Shown here: positions 37,952 to 49,700 of the stretch, piece by piece | Numbering within the stretch: the first letter of the stretch is position 1 | Layout of the letters: every line of letters begins with the position of its first letter | Assembly (NCBI GenBank): GCA_033807695.1 | Contig: CM066307.1 | Location: forward strand, 2,232,001-2,296,000 | Source of the DNA: Daedaleopsis sinensis | Lineage: Eukaryota; Basidiomycota; Agaricomycetes; Polyporales; Polyporaceae | Reading direction: 5' to 3' | Length of the DNA stretch: 64,000 nucleotides | Position numbers and translations under genes: made by a program | Notes under the pieces: generated by a model | What the model saw: only the letters and a program-made list of their open reading frames with translations | What the model was told of the DNA's origin: nothing | The model's database searches: none

Positions 37952-40900
37952 CTAGGACAGGTTTGTTGCAAATTCGAGAACCCTCGTCACTTGTACTGCT
38001 TCCTCATCGTCAGTTTCATCCGAGTTCTCCTGGTCCTCCAATAGCTCCTGCAGCTCCGCCTCGACAGCGACATTTGTGGGCGGCGCATCCGGACGGGATG
38101 CGCTGGTACTCCCCGTCTTGCATCCTGGTGTCATGTTACCCGAGAACCCCGGAAGCTGATGTATTTTCGTAATCGTTGCCAATAGACGGGCATTGACACG
38201 AGTACGACGTCTCGCGAAGTCTTTGAGAGCCCCCGAAATCGGAAGGCGTGCAGCGGCAGAGGTGGAGACGGCATTAGCGAGCTCTTCGTTCTCATCTAGA
38301 ACAGCAGTGTGAAGGCGGCGAACTTCTATGTTGCAGCGCTTGATCTCCTCCCTCGAGCGTTCCAACTTGCGGGCTTTCTTCATGTACTGACGTGTGAGTG
38401 TGTCGGCCCAGGGCCTGCCAGTCAGGTCGTTGCGTGTGTCTCGAAGAAGCTCGAATTCTTCGAGGAAGTTGTAATGTGTCACCTTGCTCCAGTCAAGCGC
38501 CGCGCGAGGGGGGATCATCGCTTTCGCCGCCCGATTATATGTATCTACGGCGCGACGAATAGCCTTCGAACGAGATTGTAGGGACTTGGCGATATGAGTG
38601 CGGACCTTGTATGCTGTATGAAAATACCAAGCGGTCAGTGACTCGGTGATATACTGAATGTGCGCTGCCGATTGCCCTACTAACCTGTGTGTGCGATGTT
38701 CATAGATTGTAACTCAAAGAGACGCTGCACGACAAGCCTCTGCAACACATCCAGAGCCTCGCGATAGTCTCTTTCCGCGACATACTTTGTGGCCTCGACA
38801 AACTCTGGCGTAGTCGGCGTCCATCGCTGGGTTATGTTCATGCGCACTTCGAGCCCGAGAACCTCGGCTAGGGCATTGTCCCTCTTTTCGCGCAACAGGC
38901 GCATGTGGGTCTCCTGCTTCTGCGTGCGAGAGAAGGCCTGCTGATAGCGCGTGTCTGCGCGCCGCTCCCGTACCCCAGTAAACTCGTAGTCTTCAGGGAT
39001 CGAGGTCACGAAGCTAGACACCGCAGTCCCCACGCGATTGCTGAGATCGCGAACATCAGTTGATATGCGCTCGCCGATCACGATCACGATCAGGGCCAAT
39101 CAACTTACTCTAAATCCCAAAACTCACGAAGTCGGGTGACATATTCCACCGCGTACCTGTCGGCCTCGGTGACCTTGCCCAGCTGCGCGAAATACTCGGC
39201 CTCCTCCTTCTCCCACTTGCTGAGATCTGCGAGGGTGCGGCCGTTTGCCGTCAGCCACTGGTCCAGCTCATATATGTTGTTGTTGATATTGCCTAGCGCG
39301 TGCCGATAGTTGTTATAGATCGTGTTCGCGAGGTTTGAGTACTTGTCCTCGTCCCATTGCTGGAAGTACAAGTCGATGTTCATCCTGCGATGATACTTAC
39401 TCGCGTAACGAGTAGTGGATGCTAGCTCATTGGAGCCGCTGAACACGCGCTCCATGGTTTCCAGGTCGTTGTTCCCTGCGCCCTTGACAACCGTAGGGTG
39501 ATTGATGGTCTGGCAGCTGTGGCTGTGCGAATAGCCATGGAACGCGTTCACGATGCACCGGCAGGCGCGCCGCGTGAACTCCGGGCCTAGGGAGCTGTTC
39601 ATGATGGTACCCTCGAAGGTGCATCCAATGTCGTAGCCAAAGAGCTCGGTGTTGTCGAACACTTCAAGCGCTTTCGCGACGATCGCGAGGGCATATTTTG
39701 CTCTGTGTGCAGAAGAGAGAAGACATCAGATCTAGAACTTATTGGGAAGGCCGCGAGAGACCGTGACTGCGCACGATACTTACAACTCCCCGCTCCTAAC
39801 CATGTCCATCACCCATAAGATGAAGCCATGGCGGCAGGCCGCTGCGAATATCCCCGTCTCTTCGAACACTCCCCACATTTTCTTCGTCTCATCGCGAGCG
39901 GCGGACTTCCAATTCTTAGTGCATTGTCGCAGCATGTCCGCCGCGCCAGCAAAGTCAGCCGGCCCACCTTCGCCGTCGTCTTCCGCGCTGTCCTCGTCAT
40001 CTGTCCAAGTGGCATCACCGTCGTCATTGATCACCGCGTCGGAACCCGGTGCAGGCTGCGCGCGCGTGCGCGCGTTCTTCACCTCGTCCTTGTACCGATC
40101 GACGTAATCAGGTAGGAGGTAGTAATCGCTGTCAGTGAATTCGCGCCGGTCTGCCACGTTGCGATCGCCGATCTTCGCGATGCGCTTGAGGGAGTTGTTC
40201 CCATCCATTGCGAGCACGCGTTGAAAGCGTTGTTTGGGCTCGTCTTCCAGCTACAGAAAAGGAAGTTAGTAATTAGTGTGCAGAGTGTCGCACTGATACT
40301 CACCTCATAAGTACAGGCCGGACAAGCATTCTTTACGCGCCAGTCGGGCGTGTCGCGCCCTCAATATGCCTTGATGCGCCCATCGACAATCCGCAGGATT
40401 TTGAGATAGACGTCATAGGAGTCGCTAAGCGCGGTACGATAGCGCCGTCTGTACGGGAACTAAAGTCAGGTGTTAGTACTTTAGTCACCGGTGGACGAGG
40501 AACAAGCGCCAGGCACGCACACCATATAGATCACAAATCACTTTTGCGTATGCCTCGATGCTATATGACGCCTTGCGAAGGCGAAGACGTCGAAAGTACT
40601 CGAGGGTGCGGAACGATATTGCCAGTGTAGGAGATACTGGCGACGTCCCCAGAAAGCCCTTTCTCGCGAGTGCGATCGGGGTGAGCTGAGTGGCGTCGCG
40701 TTCGAAGTGTCGCGTATATTCGAGAGATATGATGTCTATCACTTCTAACGTAAAGTCGTACCGGGTATCGCGCGTGGGGAGAGCTTCGCCCGAGCTGGGT
40801 AGGTGTTCATGACCCGGGGACCCGGACTGCTCATGGATAGAGGCCCCAGGGGCTCCTTGAGCTTCGCTTTGAGAGGCTGATGGAGTCCCTTGCATGTGCA

Positions 40901-41660
40901 CGTCAAAGTCGCAGGTCGTGAGCGACATTTGCGAAGGTTCGGGGTTAGGGACTGTGCTATGATTGCCGGCGTGAGACTCGTCATCAAGGTTGCCAAGATC
41001 TAGAGGGTAGTGCCATTGAAGATAGGCCTCTGTAAGCGCGTCGTATAGCCCGGTCCAGTTGAGTGTCGCGTTCTCAATCCGTTGCTTCCAAGAGCGAGTG
41101 TCACGATGGCGGATGCGGTTTGAGCTGCACGCAATTGTTAGTCAGTAAAGCGTCAGCCTGTACGCGCCAGCGCGGCGTACGCGATAGAAACGTACGGGTG
41201 GTTCATCATGTCGCGAAGAGCGTGTATGAGATCGTCGGTCTCCTCTCCTGGATTTCCCTGATCCACCTGCATCTCCTCTCTCGCGCTTTGCAAATATTCG
41301 TAGCTGAAATCTGGGGGGCCATCGCTTTCATGGTCGACACCCTGGGAGCCGCCAGGCTCTTGCATGCCTGCATCGCGCTGCATCTCCTGATATCTCTGTT
41401 GCGTGTGGGAGCCGTACCCTATACTTGTGTTAAAATGGCATCCATGTATGTCATAAAGCCGTAAACGTACCTGCGAGCTCCATCTTTAGCCTCTCCTCCT
41501 GATCTGCCTTCTCGCGAACAATGTCCTTGTGCCGAACGACCTCGTTGTGGAAGCTTGTGTTGAGCGACGACGGCCTCTTGCGCTGGAGGGAGACGCGATG
41601 GACGTGGTTCGATACACTGGGCGCGCCGCCCCGCTTGACGCCGCGCATGCCTTTTCTCAT
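37952..41660 (-). CDS. KDZ-family transposase (one in-frame stop)
   Basis: Multi-exon transposase with RNase H-like catalytic fold. It starts MRKGMRGVKRGG at 41660 (an alternative Met lies at 41672) followed by HRVSLQRKRPSSLN, as in the family. Landmarks: DFTLEVIDIISLEYTRHF, GFLGTSPVSPTLAISFRTLE, VICDLYG, CPACTYE (zinc-binding type), LAMDGNNSLKR (probable first Asp), FEETGIFAAACRHGFIL, LFGYDIGCTFEGTI (second Asp), AFHGYSHSHSCQ, LETMERVFSGSN (catalytic Glu) and YASKYHRRMNIDLYFQQW. The C-terminal half has helical segments and PPRAALDWSKVTHYNFLEEF. A TGA at 40361-40363 interrupts frame between IVDGRIKAY and GRDTPDWRVKNACP, inside a conserved exon. The rest is open, so this copy may be recently inactivated, or the codon may be removed or misread in the assembly. 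Confidence 0.9.
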
Positions 41661-41839
41661 GGCTGTGAGCAACGGTGAGAAGAGAAGCTCAGAAGCACGG
41701 AAGCACTGGGGATATTGATTGCCTTAAAGAGAGGCGCCGGCGAGATTATCGCGCGCGGGCGCCTCGACGTGGCCTCAGTTGTAGCTGGGCTCTGTTGTTA
41801 CATGGAGGCACGGCTCTGTATCTTAATGTGCACTGAAAG

Positions 41840-42636
41840 GTTGCGACGAGCAACGCGCTTCGAACGCGCCATGTCCGACGGAAATCGGTGGAGAGGCGCG
41901 GGAGATGCGCGAGGCACACGCCGGATGGTGAGCGGAAGGCTGGGAGGCCGAGCTGCGCACGGCGCGGTATGTCGCAGTGGACCGTGTAGATGCGACGAGC
42001 AACACGCTTCGAACGCGCTGTGTCCGACACGAGTCGGCGGAGAGGATCTGGGGATACGCGGGGCACGCGGCGGACAGTGAGCGGGAGGGCGGGGGGCGGT
42101 CTAACGCCGGCGGGAGAGCGGCGGGAGCGGAAGGAGCCGGGAACCCTCGGAACGAGTCGCCGAGGGGGCCTGGGGCCTCGAACTTGATGACGCAATCAGC
42201 CTGTGCCTGGGCGCGCACAGACCATCCCTCCTCTAAGAGCCCACCCTCGGTAACGATGTATTATGGCCATGTAGTACGTGTAATACATGGTCCATCGTGT
42301 TCGGAGTGTGAAATAACCTAGTAATGCAAAAAGAACGGGTTCAATCGGCATAGTATTGGGGGAGATAGGCTGCTCGTCGTCGGGGACGGTGAGCAGGAAG
42401 GCGCGGGTGGCGGCGGCGGCTCATTGCCGAGCGGCGGACCTTCGGCAGTGCGCCTTGGGCGGCGGGAGGGCCTAGGACTTGGGCGGGAGCGGGACTGATG
42501 GCCGTAGAGATGGCCGAGAGGTAATTGTTCCGGTTTATTCGATAGCAGTGATGGGAACGTGTTTGGTAGCTAGTTAGGCGGCAGTTCTGATGGGACTAGC
42601 AGGCTAATTAGCTAAGGTATCTGTGATGTCGAGGTG
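41840..42636 (-). repeat. right terminal inverted repeat of the KDZ element
   Basis: Mirror of 32845-33640 with only scattered single-base differences visible. It holds the same pair of ~100 bp subterminal units, in reverse orientation. Confidence 0.88.
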
Positions 42637-42637
42637 C

Positions 42638-42647
42638 ACCGAACCCT
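42638..42647. repeat. target-site duplication, right copy
   Basis: ACCGAACCCT, identical to 32835-32844. One C (42637) lies between it and the symmetric end of the TIR, so the exact TSD length could be 8-11 bp. Confidence 0.8.
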
Positions 42648-43920
42648 ACTTAAATAGACTGCCTCTGAACAAAACCCTCCCTGCTGTAGTGCATTCCGTG
42701 ATAGTAGTTGAACCACATGTGCGAGCATGAAACCTTTGGCTCGTCACCCATGCAAGCACAGGTGGAGCAGGAGCAACTTCGACCGCATGTTGGCGTATCG
42801 AGTGCCATACCACGGGTTAAAACCCAGAGGATAAAAAATATTTTCTTCTTTTTATGGAAAAAAACCTCCGGGAGTCTAACCAGGTACTCCTGTACCGGCT
42901 GACGACACTCATCCGGGCCCAAGGGTCATGAAAGAGACATAGAATCCAATAGTACCAGGGAGGACTAGAAGCAAGTCGCTGTCGGAAGTCGGAGGTTGTG
43001 TGTTTCAAAATATAAGTCGAAAGTCGAGAATCGAGAGTCGAGAATCGAGAGTCAGAAGTCGAGCGAGAACGAGACGAAACGAGTGCAGGAAGGATTGAAG
43101 AAGGATGCTGTATCGTGTACGGGAAGGCGGTGGTCTAATACCAAGGTTCTGAGAAAGCTAATCGAGCGATAAAACTTGAAGTACTCGTAAGTCCGTCGGC
43201 GTCTAGGTTGCCTAATCTGCAACACTAACGTACCGTACGCGCGGATTCTGATATCTACCGTGACGAACTGCTAAACTGGTATCTGCGCATGCACGCTGAT
43301 GAGAGTACGGCTCTGCGCGGGCATTCGATAATTACAGTAGAGTCTAGACATCGTGCGTACGGTACAGCAGAGTCCCAGATTAGGAAGTCTAGACGCCGAC
43401 GGACTCCTTTTGAGTACTTTCGCTTAGCTCTTATAACTGTGCCAGGGCCACCTTCTCGTCAGCAATCCAGTAAGTATCGTGCGGCATCTCTCGCACTCGT
43501 TTATTTTCTCGTTCCCGTTCGACTCTCGCCTTTCTACTTCCGATTTCCGACTCTCGCTCTGCGACACCCGACCTCCGACTTCCGACACGCTCTTCCCGAC
43601 CCTCATCACCCTCACACTCACTACACACACACTCCCAAGGTGCTCGCCAGACTCAAGCACCTTCTACCGACGCACACACAGCCGGAGCAGAGGTGTATAT
43701 TATTACCGCGTAGAATGATACACTGGCAATGCTAGCGCTCATCCTGAGTGGTTGGGCCACGCATATCGTACTCGGGAGTCGGAGTGAGGCGACACTGCGG
43801 CTGTGATTGATAGGAAATAATGTATGTATGATGTGTTGTACAGTGGTAGCTTCTAGACTTGCGATAGCAACCCGGATACACGCGGCCGGAACATCATGTC
43901 GAGTCGTCGAGACGAGAAAC
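42648..43920. other. right flank of transposon, repeat-bearing intergenic region
   Basis: No gene recognised. Holds the small inverted-repeat element at 42980-43587 and simple GAGAATC/GAGAGTC-like repeats; ends at the rad4 3' end. Confidence 0.45.
42980..43587. mobile_element. candidate MITE-like inverted-repeat element
   Basis: TGTCGGAAGTCGGAGGT at 42980-42996 recurs as a perfect reverse complement at 43571-43587. Inside both arms lie related GAGAGTCG/GAAGTCG-rich blocks, then ACGAG and CGAGTGC in matching order, giving arms of about 110 bp with ~390 bp between. CGC borders both outer ends (a possible 3 bp duplication). There is no coding capacity. It could also be a decayed larger transposon or a chance product of simple repeats. 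Confidence 0.45.
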
Positions 43921-46900
43921 CTACCCCCTCCCAGCTCTCCTCCCCCTCCCCCTCCGCCCCCTCGCGACAGGCCTCTTCCCGCTCCCACTCGCCGCAGCGA
44001 CGACGTCCGGGAGCTGCGGCAGCGTCAGCTCCTTGTCCAAATCCAAGTCCAGCTCCATCTCCCACGGCTCCTTCCCCCGCCGCCCCTTCGGGTCTGCGTC
44101 CGCGTCCGCGTCCGCCTGGAGGAGGATCTTGAGCCGGTCGAGCTCGCCGTTCTGCTGCGGGTCCGCGTACGCGACGCGCAGGCTGTCCTCGTGCACGCTC
44201 GCGAGGAAGCTGTGGTCCTCCTCCCCGGAGGACGTGTCCGGCTGTCTGAACACCTTCGACGAGCTGCCGCCGCCGCCGCCGTGCGCTGAGGCGGGGCTCG
44301 GCCCGGGGGTGCCTCGCAGGGACGTGTGCGACAGGTTCGACTAGCAGTGGGGAAGGGATGAACGAGGTGGTCAGGATGCGGGAATGCGGATATAAAACAA
44401 GAACACGAGAAGACGTACCCTTGTGCGCTGGAACGGCCGCGTGCGCTTACCGAGCCGCGACTCCTGCGCCTCGAGCTTGCGCTCTTCCTCCTCCGAGCGG
44501 CGCTTCCCGAGGAGGGAGGTGATCCGGTCCTGGATGACCATCGTCGCCTGCTTGGTGACCCTATTCGGAGGAGTGTTTGGCGTGCGCTGCCCGGGCATGC
44601 GCAGTGGCGAGGGCGACGCCGACGACGGCACCCGGTCTTCGTACAGTTTGGATGGGATCGAGTCAGACGCGTTGCCCCCGTGTTCTGGGGGCTCGGACGG
44701 CTCGGACGGCTCGGTGGATTGCGTCACGGCCGGCACGGCGCAGGCACTCGGGCTGCCGCTCGCTATTGAAGGCTGTCGCGCAGGTGCTGGCGTGGGTGCT
44801 GGCGCGCCCCCGAGGAGCATGTTCGGCATGCCGAATGCCTCTGCCTCTATCTCCATCTGCTCCGCTTGTCCTGGACGCACGGCCGAGGGAGGCGGATCGT
44901 CGTAGGACAGAGATTGGCCGCGCCAGCCGGGGGACTCGGCGTTAGTGATGTCGTGCATGGTCGCGTCCGTCGCTTTGCCCTTTCCTTTCCCTTTGACGTC
45001 GGTCGACGCCGCTGGAGGCGGAGGCTGCGAAGCCATGAACTCGTCGAGTTCGCGTATGTGGGAAGTGACAGGGAGGTCGAGGATGCGGCCCTCGACTGAA
45101 GGCGAGGTAGAGGGTATCTCTCCGGTGGTAGCGATGGTTGCGAGCCACGATAGATCAACGATGGGCATGCCCCACTCGCGCGCCTTGTCTGCCTTCACAC
45201 CTTCACCAGAGGGGCAGAGGAGATGTGTTACGTGGCGAGAGAACTTCGGGGCGTATGTGAAGCCTGACAAGGTTGCTCAGCATACAGACTAGAAGATATG
45301 TGGCAGGGGATCCAACGTACCCAGGGCGCGGATAAGTCTCGCATATGTGAACAGCTCTACAGGATCCAGGCCTGAGGAGGTGAGCACTATCTCCTCTGCG
45401 ACGTGGATGGGGATCTCGATCTTCAGCGGCGTGAACGTGATGTGCTCCTCAGGCAAGCACACCCGCTCCTGATAGATGCACCGCTCGAGCCAGCACTCGG
45501 TCCTGTACTTGGCGCGCTCCTCCTCGTCCGTATCCTGCCTGAAGATACTGCTTCCGCTGCGCATCCCGCCGAATGTTCAGTTCATGTAGAGGATCACGGT
45601 CGACGTGACGAGAGTCGCACCTTATGAGCCGCACGACAATATAGTCCACGTCGTCGCTATCATCATCGTCCAGTCCGACCCACTTCCCGCCGCACTCTTC
45701 GATAGCGCTCTTCACGCTCGTGGACCGTGCCTCGCCCAGCGCACGGAACCTCAGGCCAGTGAAGATGGTCCGGGCGGCTTCTGAAATTTCCGTCCCATGT
45801 GTCAGCATGTCCTCCGGGGCCGCACTCCCCTGCCGACTGGACGAGGCAATTGGGACGTCAGACACAGGGCGTTGCAGGAACGAAGACGTCCGCGCCATGG
45901 TCACAGTGCGCTGGAAGGGCTGCCGTACGCCCCCAGCCGGGGCCGATGCATCCTTGGAGGCGGGCATAAACGAGCGCGAGCGTTGGAGATGCGAGAGCGC
46001 GCTGATGGGTTGTCGCTCCTCCCCAACTCCGTCCAGGTCCTTGTCCTTGCCCTTGAAGGTTCCGCGGCGGGACAGCAGGTCCTTGCTGGGCCCCGCGCGA
46101 GATGGGGACCCTTCGCGGCGCAGCGCGGCGGCAGCAGCCTTGACAGATTCCGCGGCTTGCGACTTGGAAGGGCTGCGGATGAGGCGGCCCCCTTGGACCT
46201 CGAACCCGCGCGGCTTCAGTATGCTCTCCCAGAGGTGGAGCGTCATAGCGGGGACGCGCTTTCCGGAGACAAGCTCCTCCTCGTCTTGAGGCTGCTGGGG
46301 TTGTGGCTGAGCGGGGGCTCTCGCCCGCGCGGACGATGCGGCGTTCTGGATCTCTGAGGAGACTCCATCTTCGTTTGGGGCCAACGCAGAGGGTGATGAT
46401 GGAGAGCTCGCTCCTGCATCGATTTCAAGCCCGTCAGTCAAATATGTTTTATGATGCAACACCGTGTAGAACGTGCCTTCTGGCATAATCCTCGGAGGAG
46501 GCCGCGGATTTGTGACCAGATACCTCTTTTCGTCGAACTGCCCGCCGAACTTGAGGGAGTCCCAAAACCAGTCCTCCCAGACGATCTGTATGCTCGCCTC
46601 GCCCATGCTGTTGAACTTCTGCGCGTAACGCACCTTCTCGCTCTCGGCCTCGCTCGTGTTACCGCATAGCAGATGTGTGACTTTCACGGGCCTCTCGATT
46701 TGTTTGACGTACGTCCCTCCTAACCTGCTCAGTTCGCGGTTGATCTCTAGCCGACGATTCACGTCGTCCATGCCCGAGACACAGAGAATGACCCCTGCGA
46801 AGGTCGGTAAACGGTGCCGCCGTACGCTCTCCTGCACGTCCACGTCGTCTCCGCGCAGCCAAATCTTGTGACTTTCGATGATCCACGACGGGTGCATAAT

Positions 46901-47752
46901 CGGTATTCCATGTTCCAAGGCAAACTGGAGAAATATTGGATCAAATCACATTGCGCAGAGTTCTAGTGCACGCGTACCTTGTATTTGGGGCTACCGGGTT
47001 CCTCAGCAACGAGATGCGTTACTAGGTCAGTCAAGTCGATTACGGATTGCGCGCCGAGTTCGAGCGCGAGCTTGAACAATGACGTCTGATAAAGAACATG
47101 GGCGTGTAAGAAGCGATACGATGAAAAAGGGCGCAACCCCTATGCAAGAGATTATGTACGTCGTCGGCACCATGCGTCAATAGGCTGATCGAATACTCGG
47201 CAATGCATCGGAGGAGCTTCCCTTCCAAATGTACTGTTACACCGGCATGTAGGGGGGTCAAATCCTCGCCTTCTGCTTTCGCGGGGACACCCGTGCGGCC
47301 GTTACAACCACATGCCAGGCCTCGGAGCAGGTGTGATGGCGTCACGCGAAGAGACTCTAGTACACATAACACCGGCCTTCAGAGGCCTAGAGGCGAGGTA
47401 CTGTCCACCCCAAACTTGCACACTGCCAGAAACGGCGCGACTTGTGACATCGCCCTTTGCGCGGATACGTTTGAGTAAAATGCTTGCTCACCTTGTCTTT
47501 GATACCCGTGGCACACAAAACAAGGCCTTTGAATGGTCTTGGACACAAGTCCTGGTGGGATATTTCCTCGTCCGAGTCGAGCCCAGAGTCTTGCGCCCAT
47601 GTCGAGTCTGGTGTTCGGATATCCTTGCGGGTAGATGGTTGTGCGGGTCTCAACTTCACCCCGGGGACCTGTAGGACGTGTTCATACGCTATTGCAGCAG
47701 CAGCTATGTTGCTTACGCACCTTCTTCGACCTGTTCACTCTCCGGAACGACA
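43921..47752 (-). CDS. rad4: four-BRCT replication checkpoint protein, Rad4/Dpb11/TopBP1 orthologue
   Basis: Scaffold for replication initiation and DNA-damage checkpoint activation in the nucleus. Seven exons (47752-47720, 47668-47492, 47085-46978, 46924-45621, 45556-45321, 45263-44419, 44340-43921) sum to 3123 nt, giving 1040 aa. BRCT1: FKGLVLCATGIKDK, TSLFKLALELGAQSVIDLTD, LVTHLVAEEP, IPIMHPSWI. BRCT2: FAGVILCVSGM, ELSRLGGTYVKQIERPVKVT, IQIVWEDWFWDS. A Ser-rich linker precedes BRCT3 (FTGLRFRALGEARSTSVK, EECGGKWVG, YRTECWLERCIY) and BRCT4 (ILTSSG-like IVLTSSGLDP, FTYAPKFSRHVTHLLCPSG, PIVDLSWL). The C-terminus is acidic then GR-rich. Intron 2 is 406 nt, much longer than its neighbours, yet GIKDK/TSLFK is a standard BRCT1 join. 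Head-to-head with uL30m. Confidence 0.93.
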
Positions 47753-48078
47753 TATCTCCAGTTTAGTAGGTGGTTATAAGATTGGGCAGCGCGTGCAGTG
47801 TCGGCAGTAACGCGTCGTCGGTGGTAGATATTGTTAGATAGTTTATGCAGGACGTGTCCAGTGTAGCATAGAGAACTGAGCGGGAGAGTGCGGGTATCAA
47901 GAGGGAGTCGGTCGCTGTGGCTGAACGAGTGTTATGTTGGACGAGTGTTGACGGCGGACGCGACGCACCATATTTAGGGCAGGGCTCAACGCGCCAGTCA
48001 CGTGCAGGCAATGCTTGCCCGCGCCTACAGGCCGCGCTACGGTGGACAGCGAGCAACGCTCCTTCGCCGTTGTCTGCC
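47753..48078. promoter_or_regulatory. shared divergent promoter region, rad4 / uL30m
   Basis: 326 bp between two divergent start codons must serve both genes. No specific element was identified. Confidence 0.4.
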
Positions 48079-48468
48079 ATGTTCTCCGCCGTTCTCCGCT
48101 CTGTCCCAGCGGTCTCCACGAAGGCCCAGCTTCGCTCTCTAGCGACTGCCGCCGCGGCCTCGTCATCCTCAACAACATCCTCCTCCGAGCCCCTTACTCA
48201 CTTCCGGATCACCCTTCGTCGCTCCGCTATCTCCCTTCCTCAGAACATTAAGGACACTCTCACGTCGCTCGGCATCCACCGTCGACTACAAACCGTCTAC
48301 CACAGACACACGGCTGATATTGCGGGCAAGATTTTGACGGTGAAGGAACTGGTGACGGTGGAAAACGTCCCAGAGTCAGCCGTGCGGACGAAGTGGGAGC
48401 AGAGGCAGGAGAGAAGGGCTCCGCGAGGTTATGTTGTGCAGGGCTCAAAGCTAGAGGAGGAGCTCTGA
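48079..48468 (+). CDS. MRPL33: mitochondrial large-subunit ribosomal protein uL30m
   Basis: Mitochondrial ribosomal protein of the uL30 family (yeast MRPL33), assembled into the mitoribosome large subunit. 129 aa from a single exon. The chosen start, MFSAVLRSVPAVSTKAQLRS, begins an Arg/Ser/Ala-rich presequence, while the longer open frame upstream (from 47917) has no presequence character. Core motif: THFRITLRRSAISLPQNIKD, LGIHRRLQTVYHRHT, and ILTVKELVTVENVP, the typical L30 fold including the helix and last strand. A basic tail follows (KWEQRQERRAPRGY). Divergent from rad4. Confidence 0.92.
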   Translation: MFSAVLRSVPAVSTKAQLRSLATAAAASSSSTTSSSEPLTHFRITLRRSAISLPQNIKDTLTSLGIHRRLQTVYHRHTADIAGKILTVKELVTVENVPESAVRTKWEQRQERRAPRGYVVQGSKLEEEL

Positions 48469-49700
48469 AGCTGCCACGCATGGTGCCGTGATTATAGCCC
48501 TTGCTTATGTTGCTACTACGCTGACCGAAATTTCCCTTCTATAGGATCTTTGCTGTACACCACTCCAATCTAGTACGACCTACACGCAGCCTCCTCAAAT
48601 GGTTTCATCTCGGCGATTTGAGGACGTTTATGTCTGGTGCATGTTGCCTGTATGATCTCGTTGGCGCTGCGCCAGTAGAACATCGTATCGCTAAACGTCT
48701 CAGCGAAGTGGTGAAGAGGCCGAGGTCAACTCTCCGTTGAAATGCGGCATTGATTGCGAGTGGTACCGGTAAGTACTCCATGGCGTTGCTGGTTCTCGAG
48801 ACGCTTGATCCGGGCACATGAAGACTTCCCCGACGCAGGATTGCCCCGTTGCGTCACGGGGGCTATTCTCAACCTCTCTTTTCTCCGACGATCGTCTTCC
48901 GCAATTATCCGAACACCTACATGCTGATGCTCACTGTAAACAGAGCATCTCAATGTTCCGATGATTTACACTCCATAGTTGCGTCCAGCAATTCCACTTG
49001 TGAGTGGGGCGTAGACCAGGTGTTGATTCTGCCAGTGCCTATATACGGGCGGCGAAGAGTATCACCAGTGCCGAGTGTTCAATGATGCACTTAGACTTGA
49101 GTGTTGTATCTGCTCACTCGTGTTGTTCAAGAACATTGCGTAGGAAGCTTCCATCTAGTGTGCTTCCACTCGGTGACATCATATCCAGACCTGAAGTGAG
49201 TACCTTGCACTCACCCGGATCCCATCTATGCCATGACGTCCATAGTGACCCTGTAGCTCACATTCTCTTGATAGCTCCCAAAGCTCGCTAGATGCAACAT
49301 GACGAAACGACAGAGAGTAGGTCGGAGTAACTGAGATGTCCAACTGCCGGATAGTTTCTCCAGACACTCAGTACAACCAAGTTACGATGTTCATCCGCAC
49401 CTTCCGAGGCCTCAAGCCAAGGTCCGAAAGTCGACGGTCGCCATCAGTAGCAGCGGTTCCAGTGACCAGTCTGACCTTCGCCGCAGAATAATCACGCGCC
49501 CCCTTATGCTCGGCCATACCAAGGGGGACAATCCTCGGCATTTCGACGGATACGCGACCATCGCTAAGTGTTTCCTGCGCACCCGCGCCGTTCGACATTA
49601 TGTCACATTGCTCTTCTCCGCCGTACTTAAGTACGGCGGGATCCCTGTTGTCAGGGTACCCAGACCCGCCCCCTTCGCTGTCTCTGGTCACGGTTTTACC
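48469..49700. other. intergenic region upstream of the endoglucanase
   Basis: About 1.2 kb with only short frames and no recognised gene or repeat. The proximal part should include the cellulase promoter; I did not find a TATA box or a regulator site I would defend. Confidence 0.4.

Larger units (their letters stand above)
32845..42636 (-). mobile_element. KDZ (Kyakuja-Dileera-Zisupton) DNA transposon, complete
   Basis: A 9.8 kb unit bounded by near-identical inverted repeats of about 797 bp (32845-33640 and 41840-42636, both starting CACCTCGACATCACAGATAC when read inward). It is flanked by a perfect 10 bp direct repeat, ACCGAACCCT (32835-32844 and 42638-42647), with one extra C at 42637. 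Inside are three genes, all minus strand in the order KDZ transposase, viroplasmin-like protein, HMG-like protein. The intact ends and flanking repeat indicate recent insertion; one in-frame stop in the transposase suggests this copy may no longer be autonomous. Assignment to KDZ rests on the transposase sequence, not on the termini. Confidence 0.9.
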
